Source of the DNA: Ramlibacter ginsenosidimutans
GTDB lineage: Bacteria; Pseudomonadota; Gammaproteobacteria; Burkholderiales; Burkholderiaceae_C
DNA length: 64,000 nt
Direction: 5' to 3' (one strand)
Assembly (NCBI RefSeq): GCF_042678185.1
Contig: NZ_JBHUDQ010000002.1
The position numbers and the translations under genes were made by a program. A model generated the notes under the pieces. It was given only the letters and a program-made list of their open reading frames with translations. It made no database searches and had not been told where the DNA came from. Numbering within the stretch: the stretch's first letter is position 1; every line of letters begins with the position of its first letter. Positions 46,061 to 59,000 of this stretch are shown one piece after another.

Positions 46061-46897
46061 TCAAGGCAGCGGCGCCACCTCCGCATACACGCTGAAGAAT
46101 TCGCCGCCGCGCCGGTCGCAACCGGCAGCGATGTGTCCCAGCGGCATCTGCTGCATCCCGGCGAGCACGGCCTCGAAGCGTTCCCCCGCGACCGCGAAAT
46201 GGGCGGCGGCGGCGCGCAGCTGCGATGCGGCGTCCGCCACCGCGAGCCCGCTCTTGTACAGGTTCACGTCGAACGACCGACGCGGGTTGCCCGTTTCGCT
46301 CACCTCGAGATAAAGGAAGGGCGCTTGCGGGCGAACGCGTGCGGCGAGCCGCACGATGTCCTGGGCGATGTCCACGGCCGCGGCCGGGGCGGCCTCCGGG
46401 ACGACGGCGCGCATGCGTTGCAGCACGTCGCGCGTGTTCAGGAGCGGCACGCAGATGTAGTGCGCTTCCTCGAAGTGTCCGGGCCGGGCGCTGTCCCATT
46501 TGACGCCCAGGTGCAGCAGCTGCGGCGACGCGTCGCCGGCGCGCACGCGCCTGCGCACGGCATCCCAGAACTCCAGGTACAGCTTGAACACGCGATGAAC
46601 ACCGCTCTCCTCGGTCGCGAAGAAGACTGCGTTGGCCTCGCCGAAACGCTGCGTAACGATTTGTTGTGCAGCTGTGGGCATGCCGAGCGCTGCACCCACC
46701 GCGACCGTGGCGTCCAGCGAGAAGGTCGATGTCGGAACGCCGATGAGCATACGGTCGGCCAGCAACGCGCCCGGCACGAGCTTGAAGGATTGCTCGCGTC
46801 CATATGGCACGCCCGCACCTTCGATCCGCGCGAGCACTTGGCGCCACGCAGGAGCGGAGTCAAGTGCATGCGTTGGTTCTTTGGTGCCCATGTCCAA
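46061..46897 (-). CDS. Unrecognised soluble protein, divergent from the giant adhesin
   Basis: 278 residues; an ATG two codons later (46891, MGTKEP) is an alternative start. No signal peptide, no membrane segment. The chain contains three similar strand-like segments: GVHRVFKLYLEFWD (about 95-110), APFLYLEVSE (about 190) and GGEFFSVYAEV (near the end). This suggests a repeated alpha/beta unit such as a barrel built from repeats. I do not recognise the family. It shares a 199-base upstream region with the giant gene, so common regulation or a helper role is possible. Codon use and GC are like the neighbours. Confidence 0.7.
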   Translation of the reverse strand: MDMGTKEPTHALDSAPAWRQVLARIEGAGVPYGREQSFKLVPGALLADRMLIGVPTSTFSLDATVAVGAALGMPTAAQQIVTQRFGEANAVFFATEESGVHRVFKLYLEFWDAVRRRVRAGDASPQLLHLGVKWDSARPGHFEEAHYICVPLLNTRDVLQRMRAVVPEAAPAAAVDIAQDIVRLAARVRPQAPFLYLEVSETGNPRRSFDVNLYKSGLAVADAASQLRAAAAHFAVAGERFEAVLAGMQQMPLGHIAAGCDRRGGEFFSVYAEVAPLP

Positions 46898-46972
46898 GAC
46901 AGTTCGATCACAGTCTGTTTGTATTTGAAACCGGCGTAGGCGCGCTCCCTAAGCTGACTTATAACCTGCGGG

Positions 46973-46998
46973 GTCGACGGAAGAAATTGTCGACGAAA
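46973..46998. promoter_or_regulatory. 16-base-period direct repeat upstream of the giant adhesin
   Basis: GTCGACGGAA (46973-46982) and GTCGACGAAA (46989-46998) repeat with a 16-base period; each contains the palindrome GTCGAC. A TATAAC (46960-46965) lies just left. A CCCCAAAAGTAC / GACCGGGGG stretch follows at about 47015-47040. It is a candidate operator in the 199-base divergent region; no factor can be named. Confidence 0.4.
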
Positions 46999-47096
46999 CG
47001 CGAATAACCGGTACCCCAAAAGTACTCGAGACCGGGGGAGATTCGACCCGTTCACTTGTGACGTGGCAGGCCCGTGGGCCGTGCCCGGGGGCTACC

Positions 47097-50000
47097 ATGC
47101 AGCCGATTCTCTCCCTGCGCGAGGCGTTCGCGCGTTCCTGGGTCGCCAACCAGATCCGTGGTGTCTTCGGTTCCGTCCAGCCGGACCTGACGTCCCGCTC
47201 CCGCCGCTTGCGCCGCCACCGCCCGGAGTTCGGCCTCGAAGCGATCGAGCCGAGGCTGCTGCTCTCTGCGGACCTGCATTACGACCATGCGAGCCCGAAC
47301 GGGATGACGCTCACGGCGATCTCCTCCACGCAGCTGAAGCTCACGGAGACGGGCAACAGCAGCAACGTGATCAGCACGGCGACGCTGTCCGGCGACACGA
47401 TCAACATCAGCTTCGACAGTTCCGACCTCCTGGGCGATCCCGGCCTGCGCGCGGACACTGTCACGATCGACATGGCCAGCCTGCAGGCGCTCACGCCTTC
47501 CGGCAGCGGCCTCACGATCAACTTCGATGGCGCCGGCCAGGACATCTTCAAGGACAAGGTGGTGCTGTCCGGAACGGGCAGCTATGGCTTCGACCTCACC
47601 GTCAATGCCGCGGCCGACATCCAGGTCGCCTCGGGCGCGTCGGTCACGCTGACCGGCGGCCACGACCTCGCCCTGAATTCCACGCAGAGCAGCACCGGCT
47701 TCGCGAACAACCTCACCTCCGGCCAGCTGAGCACCATGTTCACCGGCGTGGTCGGTGATACCGGCTACGACTTCGATTTCCTCGCCGACGTCGATGCCGA
47801 CATCGACGTGTTCGGTGCGCTGAGCGCGCACGACATCCAGCTGAAGTCCTCCTCGAAGATCGCCATCGACAACGGCGGCCTGGGCCTCGGCGGATTGCAA
47901 CTCGCCTTCCTGTACGCCAACTCCGCGGCGAACGTGAACATCGATACGGGCGCCGACATCACGGCCACGGGCGCCCTGAGCGTCTCCTCGAAGTCGGACG
48001 TGTCCGCCATCGCATCGCTCAAGGGTGTGGCGAGCGAAAACACCGGCAGTGCCGATGCGGCGGTCTCCGTGCTGATCCTGTTCAGCGACGCGCACTCCGC
48101 GGTCGCCCACAACGCGGATGTCGACGCGACCGGCAACTTCGACCTGCTGTCGGACAACGTGGTCACCGCGTCGTCGCTGGCCGATGGCTCGCTCGCGGGC
48201 GCGGGCGCCTCGCTGGCGGTGGGCTGGTTGGACAGCAGCACCAGTTCCACCATCGGCGGCGATGCGACCGTCGATGCGGCCGGCGTCAACCTGAAGGCCA
48301 CGTCGCAGAACACCATGACCGTGCTGGCGAAGGCGACTTCGGGCGGCGCCACCAATGGGGGCAGCAGCACCGCATCGAAGGACGCCCTCACGAAGAACAA
48401 TGCCAAGACCTCCGAAGGCAGCGTCGACTTCGCCGGCGCCGTCGCCGTGGGCACGGTGCTCGGGACCACCGAAGCCTCCGTCGACACGACGCAGCACGTC
48501 ATCGCCACCGGAGCCCTGAACGTCGTCGCCACCAGCGCCAACAGCGCGAACACCACGGCCGACGGCAGCACCACCAGCAGCGGAGCTACCGGTGTCGGGG
48601 TGGCGGTCGGCATCGGCGTGGGCGTGTTGGACAACCACGCATTCCTGGACGGCACCGGCATCAGCGCCGGCTCCGTGAACGTGTCCGCGCTCACCGGTAC
48701 GCGCAGCTTCGACCTCGTGCCCGCCGACGTGAGCGGCGGCGCGATCAACCTCGCCGGCGGCGCGCACGGCCTGCAGACCGGCGACGAGATCGTGTACCAG
48801 CACGACGGCTCTGCCAGCGGCGAGCTGGACAACCTCGACAACAACGGGCACTACTTCGTCAACGTGCAGTCGGACGGCAAGATCAAGCTGTACGACAACG
48901 CCACGGACGCCAAGGGCGGAACCGCGACGGGTCTCATCAACGTCGGGACCTCGACCGCGAGCGCCACGGGCCACAGCTTCGTCACCGCCGACAAGCTCAA
49001 TCGCTTCGGCCTGTCCGCCGTCGCCGGAGCGAGCGGCGGCAGCACCGGCGTGGCCGGTGCGCTGGCCATCGGCGTGGTGGTGAGCGACACGTCCGCACTG
49101 GTCAAGAACGGCACGGTCGTGACCGTCACCGGCGGCGGCAACGTGACGCTGACGGCCGAGAACTTCATCGCGAGCACGGTCAGCGCCAGCGGCAAGCAGA
49201 CCGGCGGCAGCAACGTCGGCGTCGGCGGCAGCCTCGCGTTGAACATCTCCGAGACCGACACCACGGCGGCGCTGGAAAACGACGCCAGCATCGCCGGTGC
49301 GGGCGACCTCACGCTCGACACTTCGTCGAAGAACGCAGTCGACACGCACGCCGTGGGCGGCGCCAGCAACAGCGGCACCGCCGTCACGCCGGTGATCGCG
49401 ATCAGCGTTTCCGACAACGACACGAGCGCGACGCTCGGCACCCTCACGACCGGCAACACCACGCTGGGCGATGCCCTGAACGTGCATGCGACGCACGATG
49501 GCTCCGTGAAGACCTTGGCGGAAGGCGACACCGGGTCCGGCAAGACCGGCGTCGGCATCTCGCTGGCCCTGAGCATCGGCACCGACGCCGCCGTGGTCAC
49601 GACCCTGCGCGACCTCAGCGCGGGTGGGTTGATCAACCTGGGTGCGCGCACCACGTCGTCCAACAGCGGCAAGGCCAAGGCCAGTGTCGCCGGAGGCAAC
49701 GAGGCGGACAAGCCCGCCGGCGGCTCGGCGGACGAGACCGAGGGTGGCGTGAACAAGAAGGCCAAGGACAACCGCCAGCTCGCTGCGGATCAGGGGACCC
49801 AGAAGAGCGGCGGCAAGACCAAGTCCACGCCGAGCACCGACGGCGCCTCGGCCGAAACCCAGAGCGGCAAGGTGCAGGTCGCCGGCGCCGTGGCGGTCAC
49901 CGTCACCAGCGCCACGGCCAGCGCCACCGTTCCCAACGCGTTGACGATCCATGCCGGCACCTCCTCGGGTACCGGCGTGCTGACCATCCAGTCCGAGAAC

Positions 50001-53000
50001 AACACCGACTCCGAGGCCGTGGCCGACGCGAGCACGGTGATGGCGCGCACCGTCCACTTCGACCCGACGGCCAGCGGCATCGTCGACGCCAGTAACGACA
50101 CCATCGATCTCGGCGCCAGCAACGGCTTCAGCACCGGCGACAAGGTGATCTATCGCGTGCCGTCCGGAGGCACCGCAGTGCAGGGGCTGGCCGACGGTCA
50201 CACCTACTACGTCCGCATGGACGTCACCAAGGCCAAGTTCTTCGACACCGAGGCGCACGCCAAGGCCTCGGGCAGCGATGGCGTGGTGGACATCGGCAGC
50301 ACGCCCGCCACCGGCACCGTGCACGGCTTCGAAGCCGGCGGCGGCCCGACCGGCACGGGCGTCGGCATCGCCGTCGCGGTGAACGTCGCGACGCTCACGA
50401 ACGAGGCGCTCCTGGGCAACGGCAACGTCGAGGCCGACGGTCTCGTGGTGCAGGCGCTGGTGCCCTCGGCCGGCGGCAACCAGGTCGACGCCTTCGACGC
50501 GAAGGCGACCTCCGGCTCCAGCGGCGCCGACACCGGAGTGGCCGGGGCGCTGGCGATCAACATCGGCATCAGCCGCACCACCGCCAGCATCGCCGACGGC
50601 GCGCACGTCACGCTGCACGACGGCGCCGACGTGACGCTGGGCGCGACCAACAAGGTCTCCAATGCCGCCGCGGCCACCGGCAAGCAGGAAGGCGGCGGCA
50701 GCATCGGCGTGGGCGCCTCGATCGCGCTGAACATCGGCGAGACCGACACGGTCGCGCAGATCGGCGATGCGGTGACCTTCACCACGGTCGACAACGTCAC
50801 CCTCTCCGCGACCTCGCAGAACAAGGCAGCGACCAGCGCGGTCGGCGGATCCGCCGGCAAGACCGCGGTCACCCCGGTGATCGCGATCAGCTACATGAAC
50901 AACGACACGCGCGCCGAGCTGGTCGACACCGGCACGCACGACAGCGCGATCACGTTCGGCGGCTCGCTTTCGGCGAACGCCAGCCACGACGGCGAGACCC
51001 TCACGGATGCCAAGGGCGACACCGAGTCCGGCGACACGGGCGTGGGCATCTCGATCGCGCTCACCATCGCCAACGATTCCGCAGTGGCAACGACCGCGCG
51101 TGACATCGTCGCTGGCGGCGGCGTCCAGTTCGTGGCGCGCACGGTGTCCGTCAATCGCGCCACGGCGCACGCCAGCGTCGCCGGCGGCAAGGACGACAGC
51201 TCCGACAGCTCCAAGAGCCCCGACAAGCAGGTCGGCAACCAGGAAGGCTTCGCGCAGAACCGCTCCAGCGCCAACGGCGGCAAGAGCTCCAGCACCAAGC
51301 AGACCGACGGCGCGAAGTCCGATACCTCCAGCGGCTCGGTGAGCGTCGCCGGTGCCGTGGCCGTGACGGTCGGCAACTCCACTTCGCGCGCTTCGCTGCC
51401 CGAAGGCAGCCACGTCACCGCCGGCAATGCCGGCACTGGCGCGCTCGTGCTGAGGGGGCAGAACCTCACCGACTCGGTCGCGACCGCCGACGGCAGCGCC
51501 GTCACGAGCAGCGGCGGTACGGGCATCGGGGTCGCCGTGTCGGTGAACGTCGGCACGGTGCACAACCTGGCCACCATCGGCGCAGGCTCCACCGTCAGCG
51601 CGGATGGCGTCACGCTGGAAGCCACCCAGGCCGACCGCGAAGTGGACCTGACCACCACGCAGGTGGACCTGGTCGACACGAGCGCCAACACGATCTTCAT
51701 CGGCCTGGGTCACACCATCAAGACCGGCGACAAGGTCACTTACCACAAGGGCACCGGCAACGTGATCGGCGGCCTGACCGACGGGCACGACTACTACGCG
51801 CGCATCCTCGACGGCGGCAAGATCCAGCTGTACGACGGTGCTAGCGCCGACGAGGGCGAGGCGCGGGCCAAGGCCGGCGGCGACACAGGCCTCATGCACC
51901 TCACCGACCAGGGCACCGGCACCGGCCACAAGCTCGAATACGGCGGCCTCTTCGGCTTCTTCCAGGACAACGTCACGTTCGACTCGGCGCAGACGCGCGT
52001 GATCGATCTCGCCGACGACAACAACCTGCGCACCGGCGACGCGGTCCGCTACGACAACGGCGGCGGCGCCACCATGGGCGGCCTGGCCGACGAGCAGACC
52101 TACTACGTCATCATCCTCGACGGCAACCGCGCCGAACTGGCGGCCAGCCGCGAGGATGCGCTGGCGGGCAAGGCGATCAAGCTCACGAGCGCGGGCAGCA
52201 GCTCGCAGAAGCTGTTCGACGCCACGGATTCCATGCGGGCGGAGGCGAAGTCGGGCGCGAGCGGCGGCGACATCGGCGTCGCGGGCTCGGTGGCGATCAG
52301 CGTCGCCCACGTCGATGCACGGGCCGAAATCGGCTACGACGAGGGCACCGTCAACTCCACGCCGGTGACGCTCACGCTGACCGGCGGCGACGTGGACATC
52401 CACGCCCGCAGCGCCGCGGAAGGCTTCGTCAAGGCCGAACCCTCCGGCGTCACCGGCGGCGCGCAAGGCAAGAGCGTCGGCGTCGGCGCGTCCTTCGCGC
52501 TGAACATCCTGCTGGCCGACACCATCGCTTCGCTGGACGATGGCGAGCAGATGTCCGGCAACACCGGGCATTTCCTGGTCTCCGCGGACGCGGACAGCGC
52601 CGCCTTCACCACGGCGGAGAACGGCGCCAGCGGCGGCGGCACCAGCGTCGGTGCGTCCATCGGTATCGCGGTGGTCGAGAACACGACCCAGGCCCACATC
52701 GGCACCGACGCCGGCGCGCCCGACACGATCACCCTCACGGGCGACCTCGGCGCGACGGCCAGCCTGGACAGCACGGTCGTCACCACGGGCAGCGGTACGG
52801 CGGCCGGCAAGAGTGCCGCGGTCGGCGTGGGCCTGGCCCTGAACATCGTCTTCAACGACACAGAAGCCAGCGTGGCGCGCAATTTCACAGGCGCGGCCGA
52901 CGTGAACGTCACGGCCACTTCGACGGCCGTCGCCCGGGCCGAAGGCAGGGCTGGCGCCTCCGGTGCTTCCAGCAAGGAGAAGGACGGCACAACGGATTCG

Positions 53001-56000
53001 AAGAACTCGCAGCAGGAAACGAACGCGCAGTCGGACAGCGCGACCCAGCGGGCCGGCACCACCAAGAAGCCGGCCAGCGACGCGCAGAGCAGCAGCACGG
53101 ACTCGGCCAACCAGAAGTCCACCAGCCAGTCCAGCCAGCAGGCGAGCGACGGCCCGTCGGTGGCCGCCTCCATCGGCGTCAACTATCTCGAGGCGGACAC
53201 CCACGCCAGCATCGCGAAGGACGTGGTGATCCACGCCAGCGGCGACCTGACGGTGCGCTCCAGCGCCGCGGCGGACACGATCGCGCAAGGCCTGTCGACG
53301 GCGGTCAACACCAAGGCCGACACCGGCGTGGCCGCCGGCGTCAGCCTCAACATCGCGCTGATCTCGAACACGGCGAGCGTCGGCGAAGACGCCGACATCA
53401 CGGCCGGCAGCATCGCCGTCGGCGCGGGCATGGTGGGCAGCGAGAAGAACACCTTCCAGAGCCGCGCCCTGGCCGGCGCCGCCTCCAAGCAGACCGCCAT
53501 CGGCGGCTCGGTGTCCATCAACTACGTCGACGTCGAGACCCACGCCTCGGTCGGCGACCGGACTTCGCTGCATGCGACGGCAGGCGACATCAGCGTCTCC
53601 GCGACCAGCCACAACGAGATCCAGAACGTCGCGGGCGGCGCGGCACTCAGCACGGAAAGCGGCGGCACCGGCATCGGCATCGCCGTGGCGCTGAACATCG
53701 TCAACAAGTTGGACACGAGCGCCGCCATCGGCGCCGACACCACGGTGCACGCCAGCGGCTCCGTCGACGTGACGGCGAATGCGACGCTGGAACCGAAGAG
53801 CGAGAACCTCCCGGTGCTCGGGACCGTGGCCATCAGCAGCTTCGCCGCCGGTGTCGCGGGTGCGGCGGGCGGCACCGCCGTCGGCGGTTCCTCCAGCATC
53901 AACATCTACCTGGTCGATACGGAGGCGAGCATCGCCGGCGGTGCCGACGTCACCGCGGACACCGGCAACATCGACGTCTCGGCCACCGATGCGATCACGC
54001 TGTTCAGCGCGGCCGGCGGGATCGGCGCGTCCAGCGGCAACGCAGGCGTCGGCATCGGCCTGGACGTGGGCGTGATCGTGCGCAGCACGACCGCCTCGGT
54101 CGGCACCGGCGCCACGCTGCAAGCCACCGCCGGCGACATCAGCGTCGAAGCCTCCTCGCACGACGACATCACTTCCATCGCCGCCACCTTCGGCCTGAGC
54201 ACCAGTGGCACCGGCGTGGCCGCGTCGATCGCGGTCCAGGTCCTGACGACCGACACGGAGGCGACCGTCGCCGACGGCGCCGGCACGACGCTCACCGCAG
54301 GCGGCGACGTGAAGGTCGAGGCGAATGCCGACTTCAAGGCCTTGATGATCGGCGGCGCCGTGGGCGTGGGCAGCAGCGCCGGCGTGGGCGTCGCCAACGC
54401 CACGCTGGTCCACCTCGACACGGTGACAGCGCGCATCGGCTCGGCGAACCAGGTCACGTCGCACGGCACCGGCGGCGTCGACGTGAAGGCAACCTCCACC
54501 GAGGACATCATTTCGCTCACCGTCGCCGGCGGCGTCGCCAGTTCGGCCGGCATCGCCGTGGCGCCGACGATCAACATCCTCACCGAGGACACCACGGCCT
54601 CGATCGGCGCGGGCGCGACGGTGAACGCGCAGCACGCGGGCTTCACGGGCGGGGGCGTCACCGTGCTCGCGAGCGACGACACCAGCATCGTCTCGGTCGC
54701 CGGCTCGGTCGGCGTGGGCGGCTCCGCCGGTGTCGCGGCAGGCGTGGACGTGCTCTCGTTCATCAAGCACACCAACGCCTACATCGACTCGGGCGTGACT
54801 TCGCATGTCGACAAGGACGTCGACGTCAGCGCGAAGAACAGCGAAACCATCACCTCGGTGGCCGCCGGCATCGCGGCCGGCGGCAGCGCGGGCGTCGGCG
54901 TCAACGCCAGCGTGCACGTGCTGGACGTCACCACGCGCGCCTTCATCGGCGACGACCCCGATTCCCTGACGCCGAGCCTCGCCGGTCCCGGCGACGTGCA
55001 CGCTCGGGGGAGCGTGCGCATCGCGGCCGACGACAGCACCACGCTGGACAAGGTGGTCGCCACGGTCGCGGCGGGCGGCGGCGCCGGCGTCGGTGCGGCC
55101 GCCACCATCACGGTGGACACCAAGAAGACACAGGCGTTCATCGGCAACGGCGCCTCCGTCACGGGCGACGGCCAGACCACGGGCCTCGGCGTCACCACCG
55201 GCTTCGGCGTGAGCTTCGGCGCGCCGCAGAACTACAAGTCGGTCACGTTCAACGCCGCGAGCGCCAGCGTGGTCAGCGCCGCCAACGACGACATCGACCT
55301 CGGCCCATCCAGCGGCCTGGCTACCGGCGACTACGTGATCTACCACCGCGGCCAGGATGACGCCAACGCCGAAGTGGGCGGCCTGGTCGACGGCCGCGGC
55401 TACTTCGTGCGCAACACCGGCGGCAACCGGTTCTCGCTCTACGACACCAAGGCGCACGCGCTGGCCGGCGGCGCCACCGGCCTGGTCGACATCACCGGCA
55501 CCGGCACGGTGAACGTCGATTCCGACCACAACCCGCTGCATTCCTTCGAGACCGCCACGCCGGTGATCGACTCCAAGGATTCGTCGCACGTCTCCAGCAG
55601 CGACCTGCACAGCGCTGGCAAGGTGCACGCGCCCAACGTGAAGTCGGTGGACGCGAAGCAGGACGGCAGCAACGCGGTCGACCCGGCCTCCACGGGCGAC
55701 CGCATCCTCACCGCGAACAGCAGCACGGTGAAGGGCGTGGCGATCTCGGCGAGCAACCGCGACGAGGTCAACACCATTTCGGCGGCCGTGGCCGGCGGCG
55801 GCGGCGCGGGCGTCGCGGTCGCGGCGGCGGTGAACGTGGTGAACACCGACACGAAGGCCTACATCGGCAGCGGCGCCTCGGTGAACAGCAACCAGGCGGG
55901 CGCGGCCAGTGACCAGGCCGTGGTCGTCTCGGCCAACAACGACTTCCACCATCTCGCCGTGGCCGCGGGCCTGGCCATCGGTGGCGGCGCCGGCGTAGCC

Positions 56001-59000
56001 CCGGGCGTGGATGTCTCCGTGATCCACAACGACACCGAGGCCACGCTCGCCGGCACCGTGAAGGCCAAGGGCAGCATCCTGGTCGGAGCCCATGCGAAGG
56101 AAGACTTCCTGATGGTCGGCCTCGGGGTCGGCGGCGGGACGGTGGGCGTGGGCGGCGGCATCAGCGTGCTGAGCCTGAGCAACACCACGTATGCCTCGAT
56201 CCTCGGCCACGCGACGGCAGGCGGCGACGCCGCGGTGCTGTCCTCCGACGACACCTCGGTCGTCATCGTCAGCGGCGGGCTGGGCGCCGGCTTCGTCGGC
56301 GTGGGCGCGTCCGTGGGCGTGCTCGTGATCGGCAAGGACACGCAGGCCTTCGTGGCCGACGGCGCGTCCGTCGATGCGAAGGGCGCCAGCGGCGGTACGG
56401 CCGGCGTCTACGACGGCACGCTCACCGGCGGCAACAGCGCCACCGGCTTCACCACCGCCACGCGGCATGGCCTGATCGTGCAGGCGGCGTCGAGCGAGAA
56501 CATCACCCACGTCGCAGTCGCGGCCGGCGGCGGCTTCGTCGGCGTCTCGGGCGCGGTCGACGTCAGCGTGATCGGCTCGGACACGTCGGCCTACATCGGC
56601 AATGCCAACATCAACCAGGCTGGCGGCAACGCGGGCGCCAACCCCAGCCAGGGCGTCTACGTCGGCGCGGCCAACCGGGCCGACATCCTCACGTTCTCGG
56701 GCGCGGTGGCCGGCGGCTTCGTCGGCGCGGCCGGCGCGGTCAACGTCGGCGTGCTGAAGAACAACGTCAACGCGAGCATCCATGGCGGCGCGACCGTCAC
56801 GGCAGTCGGCGACGTGCAGGTCAATGCGCTGGGCATCAAGAAGATCGACTCGTACACGCTCAGCGGAGCCGGCGGCTTCGTCGGCGCGGCCGGCGCGGTC
56901 TCCGTGTGGTCCATCGGTGATGCGCTCTCCAGCGGCTACAAGGGCAACGACGGCACCAACGACGACGCCTCGTCGACCAACGCACTGCAGCGCGACAAGC
57001 AGGGTGGTGGCAAGGACACGGCGGACCACGACGCGGCCACCCAGGGTGAAACTTCCTCGGACCTTGTGGCGGGCAACCAGGGCGTCGGCCAGTTCGGCAG
57101 CAAGGTGAACATGTCGGGGCCCAACCAGAGCAGCGACAAGCGCCTGGCCGGCGTCACGAACACCGGCTCGTCGCAGCTGAGCGCGCACAAGCCGACGGCC
57201 GTGCAGGTGACCTCCAAGCTGGCCGCGGCGAACAGCCCGATCCATGGCACTTCAGCCACGATAGGCGCAGGCGCGCACATCACCACGGGCGCGAGCGGCG
57301 GCATCCAGGTCGCCGCCAACGAGAATCTGCACTTCAACATGCCGATGGGCGCCGTCGGCGTCGGCGCCGTGGGCATCGGCGCTTCCATCGGCATCGTCAC
57401 GATCCAGAACAACGTCAATGCCGAGGTCGGCCGGATCGAGTACAACGGCGAGACGGCCGGCGGCTCGCTGAGCGCGGGCGGCGCGGTGAACGTCAAGTCC
57501 ACCCTGTACGAAAAGGTCGACCTGCTGTCGGTCGCGGGCGGCGGCGGCGCCGTCGGCCTGGGCGCGTCGGTGGTTGTTCTCAACGACCACAGCACCAACC
57601 AGGCGAAGATCGACGACTGGGTGCACGTGGACGGCGCCAGCGCGGTCAACGTGCTCGCCACCAGCACGCAGGCATTCACCGGCAAGACCATCGGCGCCGC
57701 CCTCGGCGCGGCGGCCATCGGAGCCTCGTTCATCCGGATCAACGACGACGGGTACACGCATGCCCAGATCGGCGATCACGCGCTGATCGGCAATGCGGCG
57801 CAGGTCGGCAGCGTGGACGTCGAGGCCTCGTCCCAGGTCGACGTGGACTCGCAGGCCTACGGCATGGCCGGCGGCGGCGTGGGCGTGACGGTCAACTTCA
57901 GCTTCGTGGACGTCACCCCCGGAGTGGTGGCGAGCATCGGAAGTTCGTCGACGGTGAAGGCCGCGGGCGACGTGACCGTGGCTGCCGCCAGCGACATGGA
58001 TGCCAGCTCGAAGGTGCTGGGCGTCGCACTGAGCATCGGCGGCTCGGTGGCGGGCTCGTTCTCGCGCTCCGAAGTGTCGCCCATCGACCACGCCTACGTG
58101 GGTGCCAACAGCAACGTCACCACCACCGGCGGCAACGTCACGGTCCGGGCCGGACACAACACCGGCAAGGCGAATCGCGGCGCCAAGTCCTCGGCCTTCG
58201 CCGGTTCCGGCGGCGCGCTGCTCGGTGCAGCGGGCGCGATCGCCTGGTCCAACAGCGGCGCCAGCGTCGAGGCGGACACCGGTGCGGGTTCGACCATCAA
58301 TGCCGACCAGACCGTGGCGGTGTCTGCCGACGCCACCCAGACGGCCACGGCGAAGGGCGCGGGCCTGGGCGGCGGCTTCGTCGGCATCGGCCTGAGCGGC
58401 GCCGAAGCGAACATCGGCGGCTCGGCGCAGGCGCATGTCGACGGCTCCGTGGGCGCCGACAACCTGAACATCACGGCCAGCAACCACAACAACGCCGACT
58501 CCTCGTCGGCGGCGCTGGCCGGCGGCCTGATCGCGGTGGCGGTCAACTACTCGCACGCCGACATCGCGAGCAACGCATCGGCTCGCATCGGCGGCGGCGC
58601 GCACATCACCACCACGTACGACGTGAACGTGCTCGCCAGCGCGCAGAACGTCGCCCACGCCGCGGGCCTGGGCGTCACCGTCGGCGGCATCGCCATCGGC
58701 GGCATGGAAACATCCGCGACCGTAGGGCAGGGTGAGGATGTCGACGAAGTCGTGGCCTCGCTGGACGGCGGCGCGCACATCGACAGCGCCCGCTACGTCA
58801 CGCTCAAGGCCGTGAACAGCAATACGCTGACCGTGGAAGGCCAATCGGCCGGTGGCGGGGCGCTCATCGTGACCGGCTCCGACGCGAGCACGACCAGCGA
58901 CCAGTCCGCGGCCGTCCACATCGGCACCAACGTGGTTGTCAACGCGAGCTCGTTCACCCTCCAGGCGATCAACACCCAGTCGCAGGATTCGAGCTCCGAC

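Noticed and set aside
47058..47096. GTG at 47058 as start of the giant adhesin
   Set aside because: In frame, but the nearest purine-rich stretch is too far upstream and the added residues look non-coding; kept only as an alternative.
47052..57245. Very long open frame on the minus strand opposite the adhesin (about 3,400 codons), and another at 57252-62900
   Set aside because: They mirror the plus-strand gene: high GC3 and scarcity of certain codons keep the antisense frame open. Their composition is Ala/Arg/Val/Asp-rich filler with no domain, and the plus strand shows clear motifs.
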